Positions 34,359 through 43,741 of a stretch of DNA of 64,000 bases are shown piece after piece (positions within the stretch are counted from its first letter, which is position 1; every line of letters begins with the position of its first letter). This DNA is from Haloechinothrix_A salitolerans. GTDB lineage: Bacteria > Actinomycetota > Actinomycetes > Mycobacteriales > Pseudonocardiaceae. The DNA lies in the NCBI RefSeq assembly GCF_039544105.1, contig NZ_BAABLA010000021.1; one strand, written 5' to 3'. The position numbers and the translations under genes were made by a program. Below the pieces are notes generated by a model that was not told where the DNA came from, did not search any database, and saw only the letters and a list, made by a program, of their open reading frames with translations.

Positions 34359-35537
34359 GTGCGGATCCGACACCGGCCCCTGCGTCGCGGTCACCTGGTG
34401 CTGGCTACTTCGGTCGCGCTGGTACTCAGTGGCTGCGCGGAGTTCGACGACACCGCGGCGTCCGAGACGGCGTGGCACACGCCGCCCGAGCTGACCGCGG
34501 AACAGGGCCCCCAACCGGAAGGTGAGACTCCGCCGCCTACCGGGTCGGAACGGCGGCAGCGCGACATCCCGCCGCCGGACGGCTGCACGGACCACGACCC
34601 GGCCGTGATCGCCACGTGTCTCGACACCGTCACCGCCGTAGCCGCCATCGCGGGCACCAAGGTGCCGACGGCGATCGCGGGCGAGCGCCGCACCGGTCGC
34701 GTGCTGCGGGTAGAGCGCGGCAAGGAGCCGCGGGTGATCACGGAATTGAACGTGTCGGCGGCAGGCGATGGCGGGCTGACCGGGCTCGCGCTGTCCCCGA
34801 CGTACAACGAGGACCAACTCGTCTACGCCTACATCACCACGGCGAAGGACAATCGCGTGGTGCGGTTCGCGCCCGGCCAACGACCGAGCCCCGTGCTGAC
34901 CGGAATTCCGAAGGGCGACACCGGAAACCGGGGCGTGCTCGCACCGGACAACACCGGCGCGCTGCTGGTCGCCACGGGTGACGCGGGCGGTCGGGCCTCC
35001 GCGAGCGATTCGGCCTCGCTAGCGGGAAAGGTACTGCGCATCGATACCTCGGGAAACCCAGCACCCGGCAACCCGAGCCCGGGCTCCCGCGTCGTCGCCA
35101 CCGGCCTGCACGCCCCCGGTGGGGTATGCACCTCGGCGGATGGCTCCCGCACCTGGGTCACCGACCGAGCCGACAACGCGGACGCGCTGTACGAGGTGGT
35201 GCCTGGCGAAAAACTAGACACCGCCGCGTGGAGTTGGCGCACCAAGCCGGGCGTCGCGGGGTGCGTAGACACGGGCCAGGGCGTCACGATCACGACGTCG
35301 ATCGCGGGAAGCCTCCAGTTCCTGCCGATCGACGAACGCGGGGCGGTAACCGGCAAGCCGACCGTGGCCCTCGATGGCGAGGATGGCTACGGCAGGTTGT
35401 CCGGGCTGAGCGTGCTCACCGAAAGCATCGCCGTCGCGGGAACGGTGAACAAGGACGGCGGCACGCCGGTGTCCAGCGATGACCGCGTGGTACTGCTACC
35501 GATCCAGCCGGAAGGCGGAGGCGGCGGGAAGGACTGA
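34359..35537 (+). CDS. LppZ-like lipoprotein with glucose/sorbosone dehydrogenase fold
   Basis: 392 residues from GTG at 34359. The signal peptide ends in a lipobox VLSGC, so the mature protein is a lipid-anchored extracytoplasmic protein. The beta-propeller domain has GGLTGLALSPTYNEDQLVYAYITT and ATGLHAPGGVCTSADGS, as in PQQ-type glucose/sorbosone dehydrogenases. The family's typical catalytic His words (such as RNxxG and HG) are not obvious, so enzymatic activity is doubtful. Equivalent in position to Rv3006 (lppZ). Confidence 0.87.
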   Translation: MRIRHRPLRRGHLVLATSVALVLSGCAEFDDTAASETAWHTPPELTAEQGPQPEGETPPPTGSERRQRDIPPPDGCTDHDPAVIATCLDTVTAVAAIAGTKVPTAIAGERRTGRVLRVERGKEPRVITELNVSAAGDGGLTGLALSPTYNEDQLVYAYITTAKDNRVVRFAPGQRPSPVLTGIPKGDTGNRGVLAPDNTGALLVATGDAGGRASASDSASLAGKVLRIDTSGNPAPGNPSPGSRVVATGLHAPGGVCTSADGSRTWVTDRADNADALYEVVPGEKLDTAAWSWRTKPGVAGCVDTGQGVTITTSIAGSLQFLPIDERGAVTGKPTVALDGEDGYGRLSGLSVLTESIAVAGTVNKDGGTPVSSDDRVVLLPIQPEGGGGGKD

Positions 35538-35549
35538 CCCGCCGCCGTG

Positions 35550-35596
35550 GATCTTGAGCGTTTCTGGCTGCGATCGCGACAGAAACGCTCAAGATC
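35550..35596. terminator. Long perfect inverted repeat between lppZ-like gene and gatB
   Basis: Two perfect 17-bp arms beginning GATCTTGAGCG enclose a 13-nt loop. It lies between two converging genes, 12 bp after one stop and 16 bp before the other, and is probably a bidirectional terminator. No T-tract is present, so a dispersed repeat is also possible. Confidence 0.65.
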
Positions 35597-35612
35597 GCCA
35601 CGCCTGGGGTGC

Positions 35613-37115
35613 CTACTGGCAGCGCTCCAGGATCAGCTCGCGGACGCGCTTGGCGTCCGCCTGGCCCTTGGTCGCCTTCATGACGGCGCCGACGATGGCG
35701 CCGGCAGCCTGCACCTTGCCGCCCTTGATCTTTTCCACGACGTCTGGCTGCGCGGCGAGCGCTTCATCGACGGCGGCGAGCAAGGCGGAGTCGTCCGAAA
35801 CGACTTGCAGTCCGCGCGCGGCGATAACCGCATCCGGGTCGCCCTCGCCCGCGAGCACGCCCTGCACGACCTCGCGCGCGAGCTTGTGGGTCAGCGTGCC
35901 CTCACCGATCAGTGCGATCACCCGCGCCACCTGGGCGGGTGTGATCGGCAGCTCGGCAAGCTCGACCTCGCGGGTGTTGGCCTGCTGCGTCAGGTACTGC
36001 ACCCACCAGCTACGTGCCTCGGCGACGGGAGCGCCAGCGTCCACCGTCATCGCCACGAGGTCGGCGGCGCCGGTGTTGAACAGGTCGCGGGTTTCCTCGT
36101 CGGTCAGGCCCCACTCGGTCTGGATGCGCTTACGCCGTTGCCATGGCAGCTCGGGCAGCGTACCGCGCAGCTCATCGACCCATTCCTTGCTCGGCGCGAT
36201 CGGCACCAGGTCCGGTTCGGGGAAGTAACGGTAGTCCTCGGACGTCTCCTTCGGCCGGCCCGGCGACGTCGTGCCGTCGGCCTCCTGAAAGTGCCTGGTC
36301 TCCTGCGTGATCGAACCGCCGTCGCGCAGCACGGCGGCCTGGCGGGTCATTTCATAGCGCACGGCACGCTCGACACTGCGCAACGAGTTGACGTTCTTGG
36401 TCTCGGTGCGGGTACCGAACTCCGTCGTTCCCTTCGGCATCAGCGAGACGTTGGCATCGCAGCGCATCGAGCCCTGGTCCATGCGGACGTCGGACACGCC
36501 GAGCGCGAGCATCAGCTCCCGCAGCGCCGTCACGTATGCCCGCGCGACCTCAGGGGCCCGCTGACCCATGCCCTCGATCGGCTTGGTGACGATCTCGATC
36601 AGCGGCACGCCCGCGCGGTTGTAGTCCAGCAGCGAGTGCTCGGCGCCGTGGATCCGACCGGTCGCACCGCCGACGTGCAGCGACTTACCGGTGTCCTCTT
36701 CCATGTGCGCGCGCTCGATGCCGACGCGCACCACCTCACCGTCGTCCAGCATGACGTCGAGGTGCCCGTCGAAGGCGATCGGCTCGTCGTACTGCGACGT
36801 CTGGAAGTTCTTCGGCATGTCCGGGTAGAAGTAGTTCTTCCGGGCGAACCGGCACCACGGCGCGATCTCGCAGTTCAGCGCGAGGCCGATCCGGATCGCC
36901 GACTCCACGCCTCGGGCGTTCATCACCGGTAGTGCGCCGGGAAGACCGAGGCACGTCGGGCACACGTGGGTGTTGGGCTCGCCGCCGAAGACGTTCGCGC
37001 AGCCACAGAACATCTTGGTCTTGGTGTTCAGCTCGACGTGCACCTCAAGCCCGAGCACCGGGTCGAAGTGGTCGAGCACCTCGTCGTAGTCCAGCACTTC
37101 AGCGGTAGCGGTCAT
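35613..37115 (-). CDS. gatB: Asp/Glu-tRNA amidotransferase subunit B
   Basis: 500 residues. GLEVHVELNTKTKMFCGC with the later CPTCLGLPGALPVMN gives the zinc-binding cysteines; IEIVTKPI and FGTRTETKNVNSLRSVERAVRYE are family words; a C-terminal YqeY-like tail domain ends the protein (GAIVGAVMKATKGQADAKRVRELI). It activates Glu-tRNA-Gln for amidation by GatA. Two bp after gatA. Confidence 0.98.
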   Translation of the reverse strand: MTATAEVLDYDEVLDHFDPVLGLEVHVELNTKTKMFCGCANVFGGEPNTHVCPTCLGLPGALPVMNARGVESAIRIGLALNCEIAPWCRFARKNYFYPDMPKNFQTSQYDEPIAFDGHLDVMLDDGEVVRVGIERAHMEEDTGKSLHVGGATGRIHGAEHSLLDYNRAGVPLIEIVTKPIEGMGQRAPEVARAYVTALRELMLALGVSDVRMDQGSMRCDANVSLMPKGTTEFGTRTETKNVNSLRSVERAVRYEMTRQAAVLRDGGSITQETRHFQEADGTTSPGRPKETSEDYRYFPEPDLVPIAPSKEWVDELRGTLPELPWQRRKRIQTEWGLTDEETRDLFNTGAADLVAMTVDAGAPVAEARSWWVQYLTQQANTREVELAELPITPAQVARVIALIGEGTLTHKLAREVVQGVLAGEGDPDAVIAARGLQVVSDDSALLAAVDEALAAQPDVVEKIKGGKVQAAGAIVGAVMKATKGQADAKRVRELILERCQ

Positions 37116-37117
37116 GG

Positions 37118-38620
37118 TTACAGCTCCGGGATCTGGTTGATCAGCGCGCCACCGGCCGCGGCGTCGCGAGCGGTCTCGTAGGCGGCGGCGACCCGATACA
37201 TCCGGTCGTCGGCCAGCGCGGGCGCCATAATTTGCAGGCCGACCGGCAGCCCGTCATCGGCGGCGAGCCCGCTCGGCACACTCATCGCGGCGTTGCCCGC
37301 GAGATTGGCCGGGATGGTGCACAGGTCGGCGAGATACATCGCCATGGGGTCGTCCACGCGCTCACCGATCTTGAACGCCGTGGTCGGCGTCGTCGGCGAC
37401 ACCAGGACGTCGACCTGCTCGTACGCGGCCGCGAAGTCGCGGGTGATGAGCGTGCGCACCTGCTGCGCCGAACCGTAGTAGGCGTCGTAATAGCCCGACG
37501 ACAACGCGTAGGTGCCGATCATGATGCGCCGCTTCACCTCGGCACCGAAGCCCGCCTCCCGGGACATCGACATGACTTCCTCGGCACTGTGGTCGCCGTC
37601 ATCGCCGACGCGCAGGCCATAACGCATCGCATCGAACCGCGCGAGGTTCGACGAGCACTCACTCGGCGCGATCAGGTAGTACGCCGGCAGCGCGTAGCGG
37701 AAGCTCGGGCAGGAAATCTCCACGACCTCGGCGCCGAGGTTCCGTAGCTGCTCCACGGCCGCCTGGAACGAGTCGAGCACTCCCTGCTGGTAGCCCTCAC
37801 CGCTGAACTCGGTGACCACGCCGACCTTCACGCCAGTCAGGTCGCCGTTCGCCCCCTGTTTGGCGGCCTCGACCACGCTCGGCACTGGCGCGTTGATCGA
37901 CGTCGAGTCCATTGGGTCGTGTCCGGCGATGACCTCGTGCAGCAGCGCCGCGTCCAGTACGGTGCGAGCGCACGGACCGGCCTGGTCCAGCGACGATGAG
38001 AACGCCACCAGGCCATAACGGGACACCCCGCCGTAGGTGGGCTTCACGCCGACGGTGCCGGTGACCGCACCCGGCTGCCGGATGGAACCACCGGTGTCGG
38101 TGCCGATCGCCAACGGCGCTTCGAACGACGCGATCGCGGCCGAGGACCCGCCACCCGAGCCGCCCGGGATGCGGCTGGTGTCCCACGGGTTGCGGGTGGG
38201 GCCGTACGCGGAGTTCTCGGTGGACGAGCCCATGGCGAACTCGTCCATGTTCGTCTTGCCGAGGATCGGCACGCCAGCCTCCCGCAGCTTGCGGGTGACG
38301 GTGGCGTCGTACGGCGGCAGCCAGCCCTCAAGCGTCTTCGAGCCGCAGGTGGTGGGCACGCCCTCCGTCGTCATGACGTCCTTGAGTGCGAGCGGCACGC
38401 CTGCCAGCGGCGACGCGAGCGGCTTGCCCGCCGCGACGTCGGCATCCACCTTGGCGGCGGCCGCCAGCGCGCCCTCGGCGTCGACGTGCAGGAAGGCGTT
38501 GAGCTGGTCGTCCACCTTGGTGATGCGGTCCAGGTGCGCCTGGGTCACGTCGACCGAGCTGACCTCACCGGCGTGGATGCGGGCCGCGAGCTCGGCGGCG
38601 GTCTGCTTGATCACGCTCAC
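37118..38620 (-). CDS. gatA: Asp/Glu-tRNA amidotransferase subunit A
   Basis: 500 residues. Amidase signature: catalytic Lys in GVPLALKDVMTTEGV, then SRIPGGSGGGSSAAIASFEAPLAIGTDTGGSIRQP with the cis-Ser/Ser pair. It releases ammonia from glutamine for conversion of Glu-tRNA-Gln to Gln-tRNA-Gln. It overlaps gatC by four bases. Confidence 0.98.
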   Translation of the reverse strand: MSVIKQTAAELAARIHAGEVSSVDVTQAHLDRITKVDDQLNAFLHVDAEGALAAAAKVDADVAAGKPLASPLAGVPLALKDVMTTEGVPTTCGSKTLEGWLPPYDATVTRKLREAGVPILGKTNMDEFAMGSSTENSAYGPTRNPWDTSRIPGGSGGGSSAAIASFEAPLAIGTDTGGSIRQPGAVTGTVGVKPTYGGVSRYGLVAFSSSLDQAGPCARTVLDAALLHEVIAGHDPMDSTSINAPVPSVVEAAKQGANGDLTGVKVGVVTEFSGEGYQQGVLDSFQAAVEQLRNLGAEVVEISCPSFRYALPAYYLIAPSECSSNLARFDAMRYGLRVGDDGDHSAEEVMSMSREAGFGAEVKRRIMIGTYALSSGYYDAYYGSAQQVRTLITRDFAAAYEQVDVLVSPTTPTTAFKIGERVDDPMAMYLADLCTIPANLAGNAAMSVPSGLAADDGLPVGLQIMAPALADDRMYRVAAAYETARDAAAGGALINQIPEL

Positions 38621-38922
38621 TGCTCCTCCCCCAGGATGCGCGGCACGCGGAAGCGGCCGTCCTCGGCGGCGGGCGCACCGGAGAGCGCCTGCTCCTGGGT
38701 CAGGCCCTGCCGCACCTCATCCTCGCGAAAGACGTTGGTCAGCTCGACGGCGTGCGACGTCGGCGGCACGTCTTGGTCCGTGCCAACAACCTCGCTGACC
38801 TTGGCGACGGATTCCAGGATCACGTCGAGCTGCGGGGCGAAGGTGTCGAGCTCTTCGTCGGTGACGCCGAGTCTCGCCAGCTTGGCGAGATGCGCGACCT
38901 CGTCACGTGAAATGTTGGGCAC
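38617..38922 (-). CDS. gatC: Asp/Glu-tRNA amidotransferase subunit C
   Basis: 101 residues with the GatC pattern ISRDEVAHLAKLARLGVTDEEL and a C-terminal FRVPRIL. It wraps around GatA and stabilises the complex. First gene of gatCAB, the stop overlapping the gatA start. Confidence 0.97.
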   Translation of the reverse strand: MPNISRDEVAHLAKLARLGVTDEELDTFAPQLDVILESVAKVSEVVGTDQDVPPTSHAVELTNVFREDEVRQGLTQEQALSGAPAAEDGRFRVPRILGEEQ

Positions 38923-39060
38923 GCGGGTAACCCCCGAATGGTGCGGATCGTGTTGGGCTTGAGATGCCCGAGTCTATGGCGCGCCGCACGGAAGTCCGAC
39001 GGCGGATCCATGCCAGCGTAACGGTCTGGAACAATTCGCTGCGGTAAACAGTATCCGATG

Positions 39061-39151
39061 GTTCGGACCCGCAAGCAGTCCTCGCCATCTAACGGTTCGG
39101 ACCTGCAAGCAGTCCTCACCGTCTAACGGTTCGGACCTGCAAGCAGTCCTC
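39061..39151. repeat. Three tandem copies of a 23-bp hairpin repeat, 34-bp period
   Basis: Copies at 39,061-39,083, 39,095-39,117 and 39,129-39,151 begin GTTCGGACC and end GCAGTCCTC. Each can form a small hairpin (GGA/TCC plus CTGC/GCAG). They fill the divergent region between gatC and the ACT-domain gene. The same repeat occurs three times at 46,481-46,569. Confidence 0.85.
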
Positions 39152-39172
39152 ACTCCAGGGAAGTGGTTCGCG

Positions 39173-39826
39173 TTGTCTTTTCTGATCCGGGTGCAGCTCC
39201 CGGACAGCCCAGGATCGCTTGGCGCGGTCGCTTCCGCGCTCGGCATGGTCGACGCGGACATCCTCAGCGTGGACGTCGTTGAGCGCTCAAGCGGGGTCGC
39301 CGTCGACGACCTTGTCGTCGACCTGCCCGCTGGCAGCCTGCCGGACGCCCTCATCACCGCGGCGGAGAGCGTGGAGGGCGTCGTCGTCGACGCCGTCCGC
39401 CCATACGCGGGTGTGCTCGACACCCACCGCGAACTGGAGCTGGTCGAGGAGATCGCGGGCAACCCGAAGGACGGGCTCGCGCTGCTCGCCGACGGTGTGC
39501 CCAGGATCATCCGATCGGGGTGGGCTCTCGTCGTCGGGCACCGGAACAACGAGGTGGTACGGCTAGCGGCGTCGAGCGCCGCCCCTGAGGCGCCGATCAC
39601 CGAACTCCCCTGGCTACCACTCGAACGAGCGACAATTCTGGACGCCGAGGACGACTGGATTCCGTCCACTTGGCGTGAGCTGGGCACCGAGCTCGCCGCG
39701 ACACCGCTGGGCAAGCCCGACCGCGCGTTGCTCGTCGGCAGGCCGGGCGGCCCGCAGTTCCGCGCCGCCGAGGTAGCGCGGCTGGCGCATCTGGCCGGGA
39801 TCGTGTCCGTCGTCCTCGACGGCTGA
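39173..39826 (+). CDS. ACT-domain protein (Rv3013-like)
   Basis: 217 residues from TTG at 39173. The opening MSFLIRVQLPDSPGSLGAVASALGMVDADILSVDVVER is an ACT domain. The rest is a mixed region without catalytic motifs (WALVVGHRNNEVV and PDRALLVGRPGGPQF). A gene of this type lies at the same place in M. tuberculosis (Rv3013), next to ligA and gatC. Probably an amino-acid-binding regulator; ligand unknown. The unusual start is supported by the absence of another start before the ACT domain. Confidence 0.82.
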   Translation: MSFLIRVQLPDSPGSLGAVASALGMVDADILSVDVVERSSGVAVDDLVVDLPAGSLPDALITAAESVEGVVVDAVRPYAGVLDTHRELELVEEIAGNPKDGLALLADGVPRIIRSGWALVVGHRNNEVVRLAASSAAPEAPITELPWLPLERATILDAEDDWIPSTWRELGTELAATPLGKPDRALLVGRPGGPQFRAAEVARLAHLAGIVSVVLDG

Positions 39827-39838
39827 CCCCGCGCGACG

Positions 39839-40423
39839 TCAGCCCCCTGCGGCTCCATCCAACGCCCGGCGTAGCAGCGTCACCAACTGCGCCCTGTCCT
39901 CCGGCTCGTCGCTGAGCACTGCCTGCATCAGCAAGCCGCACAGCAGCACGCCGAGCATGCGCCCCGTCACCGGATCGGTGCGCTCGCTGAGCACGTCGGC
40001 CAACGCGAGGTCCCAGTCGACGGCGGCTTTGCGCAGCCCAGGCCGGTGCAGCGCGAGCGCGTAGAGGTTGTACTCGGCCATGGTGTCCTCGCGCTTGACG
40101 CTGACGGAGTCCATGACGAAGTCGGCCAGCGCCTCGGCCAGATCGGCGTCCGGTGGCAGTTGGTTCGCCCACTCGCGAAGCTGCTCGACGCTGCGGTCAG
40201 CCGCGTGATGCAGCGCGGCCGCGATGAGGTCGTCCAGGGTCGCGAAGTGATACGTCGTCGAGCCGAGCGGCACCTCGGCCGCGGCAGCCACCCTCCTATG
40301 GGTGAGCGCGTTGACCCCCTGCTCACCGATCACCTTGATGGCCGCTCGCGCGATGCGGCCCCGTCGGTCGGGATCGGTCGGGCCGCGCTGCCTGCGCTTT
40401 ACGGGCACCTCGCTCGTCGTCAT
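39839..40423 (-). CDS. betI: TetR-family regulator of the betaine cassette
   Basis: 194 residues from ATG at 40423; the frame extends upstream but into the operator region. The N-terminal HTH is RRGRIARAAIKVIGEQGVNALTHRRVAAAAEVPLGSTTYHFATLDDLI. The C-terminal ligand domain has conserved Cys/Leu-rich GMLGVLLCGLLMQAVL. It is divergent from betB, with a perfect inverted repeat between them, and by analogy with BetI it would repress in the absence of choline. The name rests on context. Confidence 0.75.
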   Translation of the reverse strand: MTTSEVPVKRRQRGPTDPDRRGRIARAAIKVIGEQGVNALTHRRVAAAAEVPLGSTTYHFATLDDLIAAALHHAADRSVEQLREWANQLPPDADLAEALADFVMDSVSVKREDTMAEYNLYALALHRPGLRKAAVDWDLALADVLSERTDPVTGRMLGVLLCGLLMQAVLSDEPEDRAQLVTLLRRALDGAAGG

Positions 40424-40521
40424 CGCTGTGTGCTTTCCCCTCCGTGTCCCTGAGTCATCCCTGCGAACACCAGTCAAAACCTTCCGCTCACCACCGTATC
40501 GCGCCCCAGATGTGGACGCCA

Positions 40522-40538
40522 GTACACATCTTGTGTAC
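40522..40538. promoter_or_regulatory. Probable BetI-type operator
   Basis: A perfect inverted repeat GTACACA-TCT-TGTGTAC lies 45 bp before betB and 99 bp before betI. A partly overlapping GTAC-GGTT-GTAC pair extends it to 40,546. It sits where a TetR dimer could block both promoters. Confidence 0.7.
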
Positions 40539-40582
40539 GGTTGTACGCATCTGATGCCAGCAACCACTGGAGGAACCAGCCC

Positions 40583-42085
40583 ATGCGCGAGCTGTTCATC
40601 GACGGCCGCTGGGTCGACACGACGGGAACGTCACCGGCGCGCGTCGTCCTCAACCCGGCGACCGCCGCCGAACTGGCCACCGTCTGCGAGGCGGACGAGA
40701 AAGACGTCGACGCGGCCGTGGCCGCCGCCCGGCGTGCGTTTGACGACGGACCCTGGCGCGCGACGACCGCCCGGGAACGCGGTGAGCTGTTGCGCGAGAT
40801 CGCGCGGCTGCTCCAGCGTGACAAAGAACACCTCGCCCGCACCGAAAGCCTGGACACCGGCAAGACGCTGACCGAAGGCAAGGTCGACGTCGACGACGTC
40901 ACCGCCGTGTTCCGCTACTACGCCAACCTCGCCGACAATGAGGCGGGCCGGGTCGTCGACACCGGCGACGCGAGCGTCATCAGCCGCGTCGTGCACGAAC
41001 CCGTCGGCGTCTGCTCGCTGATCGCGCCGTGGAACTACCCGCTGCTCCAGATGTCGTGGAAGCTCGCGCCAGCCCTCGCGGCGGGCAACACGGTCGTCAT
41101 GAAGCCCAGCGAGGTCACCCCGCTCACCACGATCGAGCTGATGCGCCTCGTCGAGGAGGCGGGGGTGCCAGCGGGCGTAGTCAATCTAGTGCTCGGCGGC
41201 GGCGCCAACGTCGGCGCGCCGATGGTGTCCCACCCGGACGTCGACCTCGTCTCGTTCACCGGCGGACTGGAAACCGGCAAGAAGATCATGGCCATGGCCG
41301 CCGAGGGCGTGAAGCGCGTCGCGCTGGAGCTCGGCGGGAAGAACCCCAATGTCGTTTTCGCCGACGCCGACTTCGACACCGCCGTCGACTACGCACTCGC
41401 GGCGGCGTTCGCGCACTCCGGCCAGGTGTGCTCGGCGGGCTCGCGGCTGATCGTCGAGTCGAGCCTGCACGACGAGTTCGTGGCTGAGTTGGCGCGGCGC
41501 GCCGACGCGATCCGGCTCGGCGACGGCCTCGACCCCGCCACCGAGTGCGGCCCGCTGTCCTCCGCCGAGCACCGCGACAAGGTGGAGCGCCACATCGAGC
41601 AGGCCAAGGCCGAGGGCGCGCGGCTCGTCGTCGGCGGTCACCGTCCGACCGAGCCGGAGCTGGCCGATGGCTACTTCCTGCGGCCCACCGTGTTCGCCGA
41701 CTGCGACCGCGAGATGCGTATCGTGCAGGACGAAGTGTTCGGGCCTGTCGTCACCGTCGAGCGGTTCGAGACCGAGGACGAGGCGATTCGGCTGGCCAAC
41801 GACACCGACTACGGCCTTGCCGGGGCGGTGTGGACGTCCGATGCCTCGCGCGCGCAGCGGGTCGCCGGCGCACTGCGGCACGGCACCGTCTGGATCAACG
41901 ACTTCCACCCCTACCTGCCACAGGCGGAGTGGGGCGGCTTCGGCAAGTCCGGCATTGGGCGCGAGCTCGGCCCGTCCGGGCTGGACGAGTACCGCGAAGC
42001 CAAGCACATCTACCAGAACATCCGTCCGGCGCCGATGCGCTGGTTCAAGGGCCCCGAGGCGAACACCGAAGGAGACGTGGCATGA
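40583..42085 (+). CDS. betB: Betaine-aldehyde dehydrogenase
   Basis: 500 residues from ATG at 40583, preceded by GGAGGA. Aldehyde dehydrogenase family: APWNYPLLQMSWKLAPALAAGN, the catalytic Glu in VALELGGKNPN and Cys in SGQVCSAGSRL, and a C-terminal WGGFGKSGIGRELGPSGLDEYREAKHI. It oxidises betaine aldehyde to glycine betaine. Its stop overlaps betA by ATGA. Confidence 0.92.
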   Translation: MRELFIDGRWVDTTGTSPARVVLNPATAAELATVCEADEKDVDAAVAAARRAFDDGPWRATTARERGELLREIARLLQRDKEHLARTESLDTGKTLTEGKVDVDDVTAVFRYYANLADNEAGRVVDTGDASVISRVVHEPVGVCSLIAPWNYPLLQMSWKLAPALAAGNTVVMKPSEVTPLTTIELMRLVEEAGVPAGVVNLVLGGGANVGAPMVSHPDVDLVSFTGGLETGKKIMAMAAEGVKRVALELGGKNPNVVFADADFDTAVDYALAAAFAHSGQVCSAGSRLIVESSLHDEFVAELARRADAIRLGDGLDPATECGPLSSAEHRDKVERHIEQAKAEGARLVVGGHRPTEPELADGYFLRPTVFADCDREMRIVQDEVFGPVVTVERFETEDEAIRLANDTDYGLAGAVWTSDASRAQRVAGALRHGTVWINDFHPYLPQAEWGGFGKSGIGRELGPSGLDEYREAKHIYQNIRPAPMRWFKGPEANTEGDVA

Positions 42086-43734
42086 CTGAACACTTCGACT
42101 ACGTCATCGTCGGCGGCGGCTCGGCGGGCTGCGTGCTCGCCAACCGGCTCTCCGCCGACCCAAACACCAGCGTGCTGGTGCTGGAAGCGGGCAGGCCGGA
42201 CTGGATCTGGGACCCGTTCATTCATATGCCCGCCGCGCTGACCATGATCATCGGCAACCCGCTCTACGACTGGCGCTACGAGTCCGAGCCGGAGCCCTAC
42301 ATGGGCGGCCGCCGCGTCTACCACGGCCGGGGGAAGGTGCTCGGCGGGTCCAGCTCGATCAACGGCATGATCTTCCAACGCGGCAACCCGATGGACCTGG
42401 AACGCTGGGCGTCCGATCCGGGCATGAAGAACTGGGACTACGCGCACTGCCTGCCGTACTTCAAGAAGATGGAGACCACCCGAGCCGGTGGGGACGACTG
42501 GCGCGGCGACAGTGGCCCGCTGATCCTAGAGCGCGGCGAGGCGAAGAACCCGCTGTTCGGCGCATTCCTGTCGGCGGCGAAGCAGGCTGGTTACCCGTTG
42601 ACGTCGGACGTCAACGGCTACCAGCAGGAGGGCTTCGCTCGCTTCGACCGCAACATCAACAACGGTCGCCGCTGGTCGTCGGCGCGGGCGTACTACCACC
42701 CGGTCAAGCGGCGCAAGAACCTCACGCTGCGCACCCTCGCGCACGTCAACCGGGTGCTGTTCGAGGGCAACCGCGCGGTCGGCGTCGAGTACCGCCGCGG
42801 CGGCGTGACCCGTACGGTGCGCGCTGGTGAGGTGATCCTCTCCGGTGGCGCGATCAACACCCCGCAGTTGTTGCAGCTCTCCGGCGTCGGCAACCCGGAC
42901 GAGCTGCGCCGGTTCGGCATCGACGTCGTCAGCGGACTGCGCGGCGTCGGCGAGAACCTGCAGGACCACCTCGAGGCGTACGTGCAACACGCCTGCACCC
43001 AGCCGATCTCGTTCAACCCGGCGCTCAAGCTGCACAACCGGCCGAAGATCGGCGCGCAGTGGCTGTTCGGCCGCACCGGACCCGCCGCGACCAACCACTT
43101 CGAGGCAGGCGGCTTCGTGCGCGGCAACGACGATGTCGACTACCCCAATCTGATGTTCCACTTCCTGCCGATCGCGGTGCGTTACGACGGCACACCGGTG
43201 GACGCCGAACACGGCTATCAAGTCCACATCGGACCCATGTACTCCGACGTCCGCGGCACCGTCAAGATCAAGTCCACGAACCCGAAGCAGAAACCCGCGC
43301 TGCGGTTCAACTACCTCTCCACACCCAACGACCGCAGGGAATGGATCGAGGCGATCCACGTCGCCCGCGAAATCATGGCGCAGCCCGCGTTCGCGGAGTT
43401 CAATGGCGGCGAGATCTCACCCGGCCCCAGCGTGCGAAGCGACGCCGAGATCCTGGACTGGGTCGCCAAAGACGCCGAGACCGCCTACCACCCATCCTGC
43501 ACGGCGAAGATGGGTATCGATGACATGTCGGTCGTCGACCCCGAATCCATGCGAGTGCACGGCACCGAAGGACTACGCGTCGTGGACGCCTCCGCCATGC
43601 CGTATCTGACCAACGGCAACATCTACGCCCCCGTGATGATGCTCGCCGAAAAAGCCGCCGACCTCATCCAGGGCAACACCCCACTCCCTCCCTCCACAGT
43701 GGACTATTACCGCCACCGAGAACAGGAGAAGTGA
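42082..43734 (+). CDS. betA: Choline dehydrogenase (GMC oxidoreductase)
   Basis: 550 residues. The FAD motif is YVIVGGGSAGCVLANRLSAD; GKVLGGSSSINGMIFQRGNP is the GMC signature 1, and GEVILSGGAINTPQLLQLSGVG signature 2. The catalytic His lies in AYHPSCTAKMG, and the C-terminal NGNIYAPVMMLAEKAADLI is as in BetA. It oxidises choline to betaine aldehyde. Overlaps betB; betT follows after 7 bp. Confidence 0.94.
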   Translation: MTEHFDYVIVGGGSAGCVLANRLSADPNTSVLVLEAGRPDWIWDPFIHMPAALTMIIGNPLYDWRYESEPEPYMGGRRVYHGRGKVLGGSSSINGMIFQRGNPMDLERWASDPGMKNWDYAHCLPYFKKMETTRAGGDDWRGDSGPLILERGEAKNPLFGAFLSAAKQAGYPLTSDVNGYQQEGFARFDRNINNGRRWSSARAYYHPVKRRKNLTLRTLAHVNRVLFEGNRAVGVEYRRGGVTRTVRAGEVILSGGAINTPQLLQLSGVGNPDELRRFGIDVVSGLRGVGENLQDHLEAYVQHACTQPISFNPALKLHNRPKIGAQWLFGRTGPAATNHFEAGGFVRGNDDVDYPNLMFHFLPIAVRYDGTPVDAEHGYQVHIGPMYSDVRGTVKIKSTNPKQKPALRFNYLSTPNDRREWIEAIHVAREIMAQPAFAEFNGGEISPGPSVRSDAEILDWVAKDAETAYHPSCTAKMGIDDMSVVDPESMRVHGTEGLRVVDASAMPYLTNGNIYAPVMMLAEKAADLIQGNTPLPPSTVDYYRHREQEK

Positions 43735-43741
43735 CGAACCC

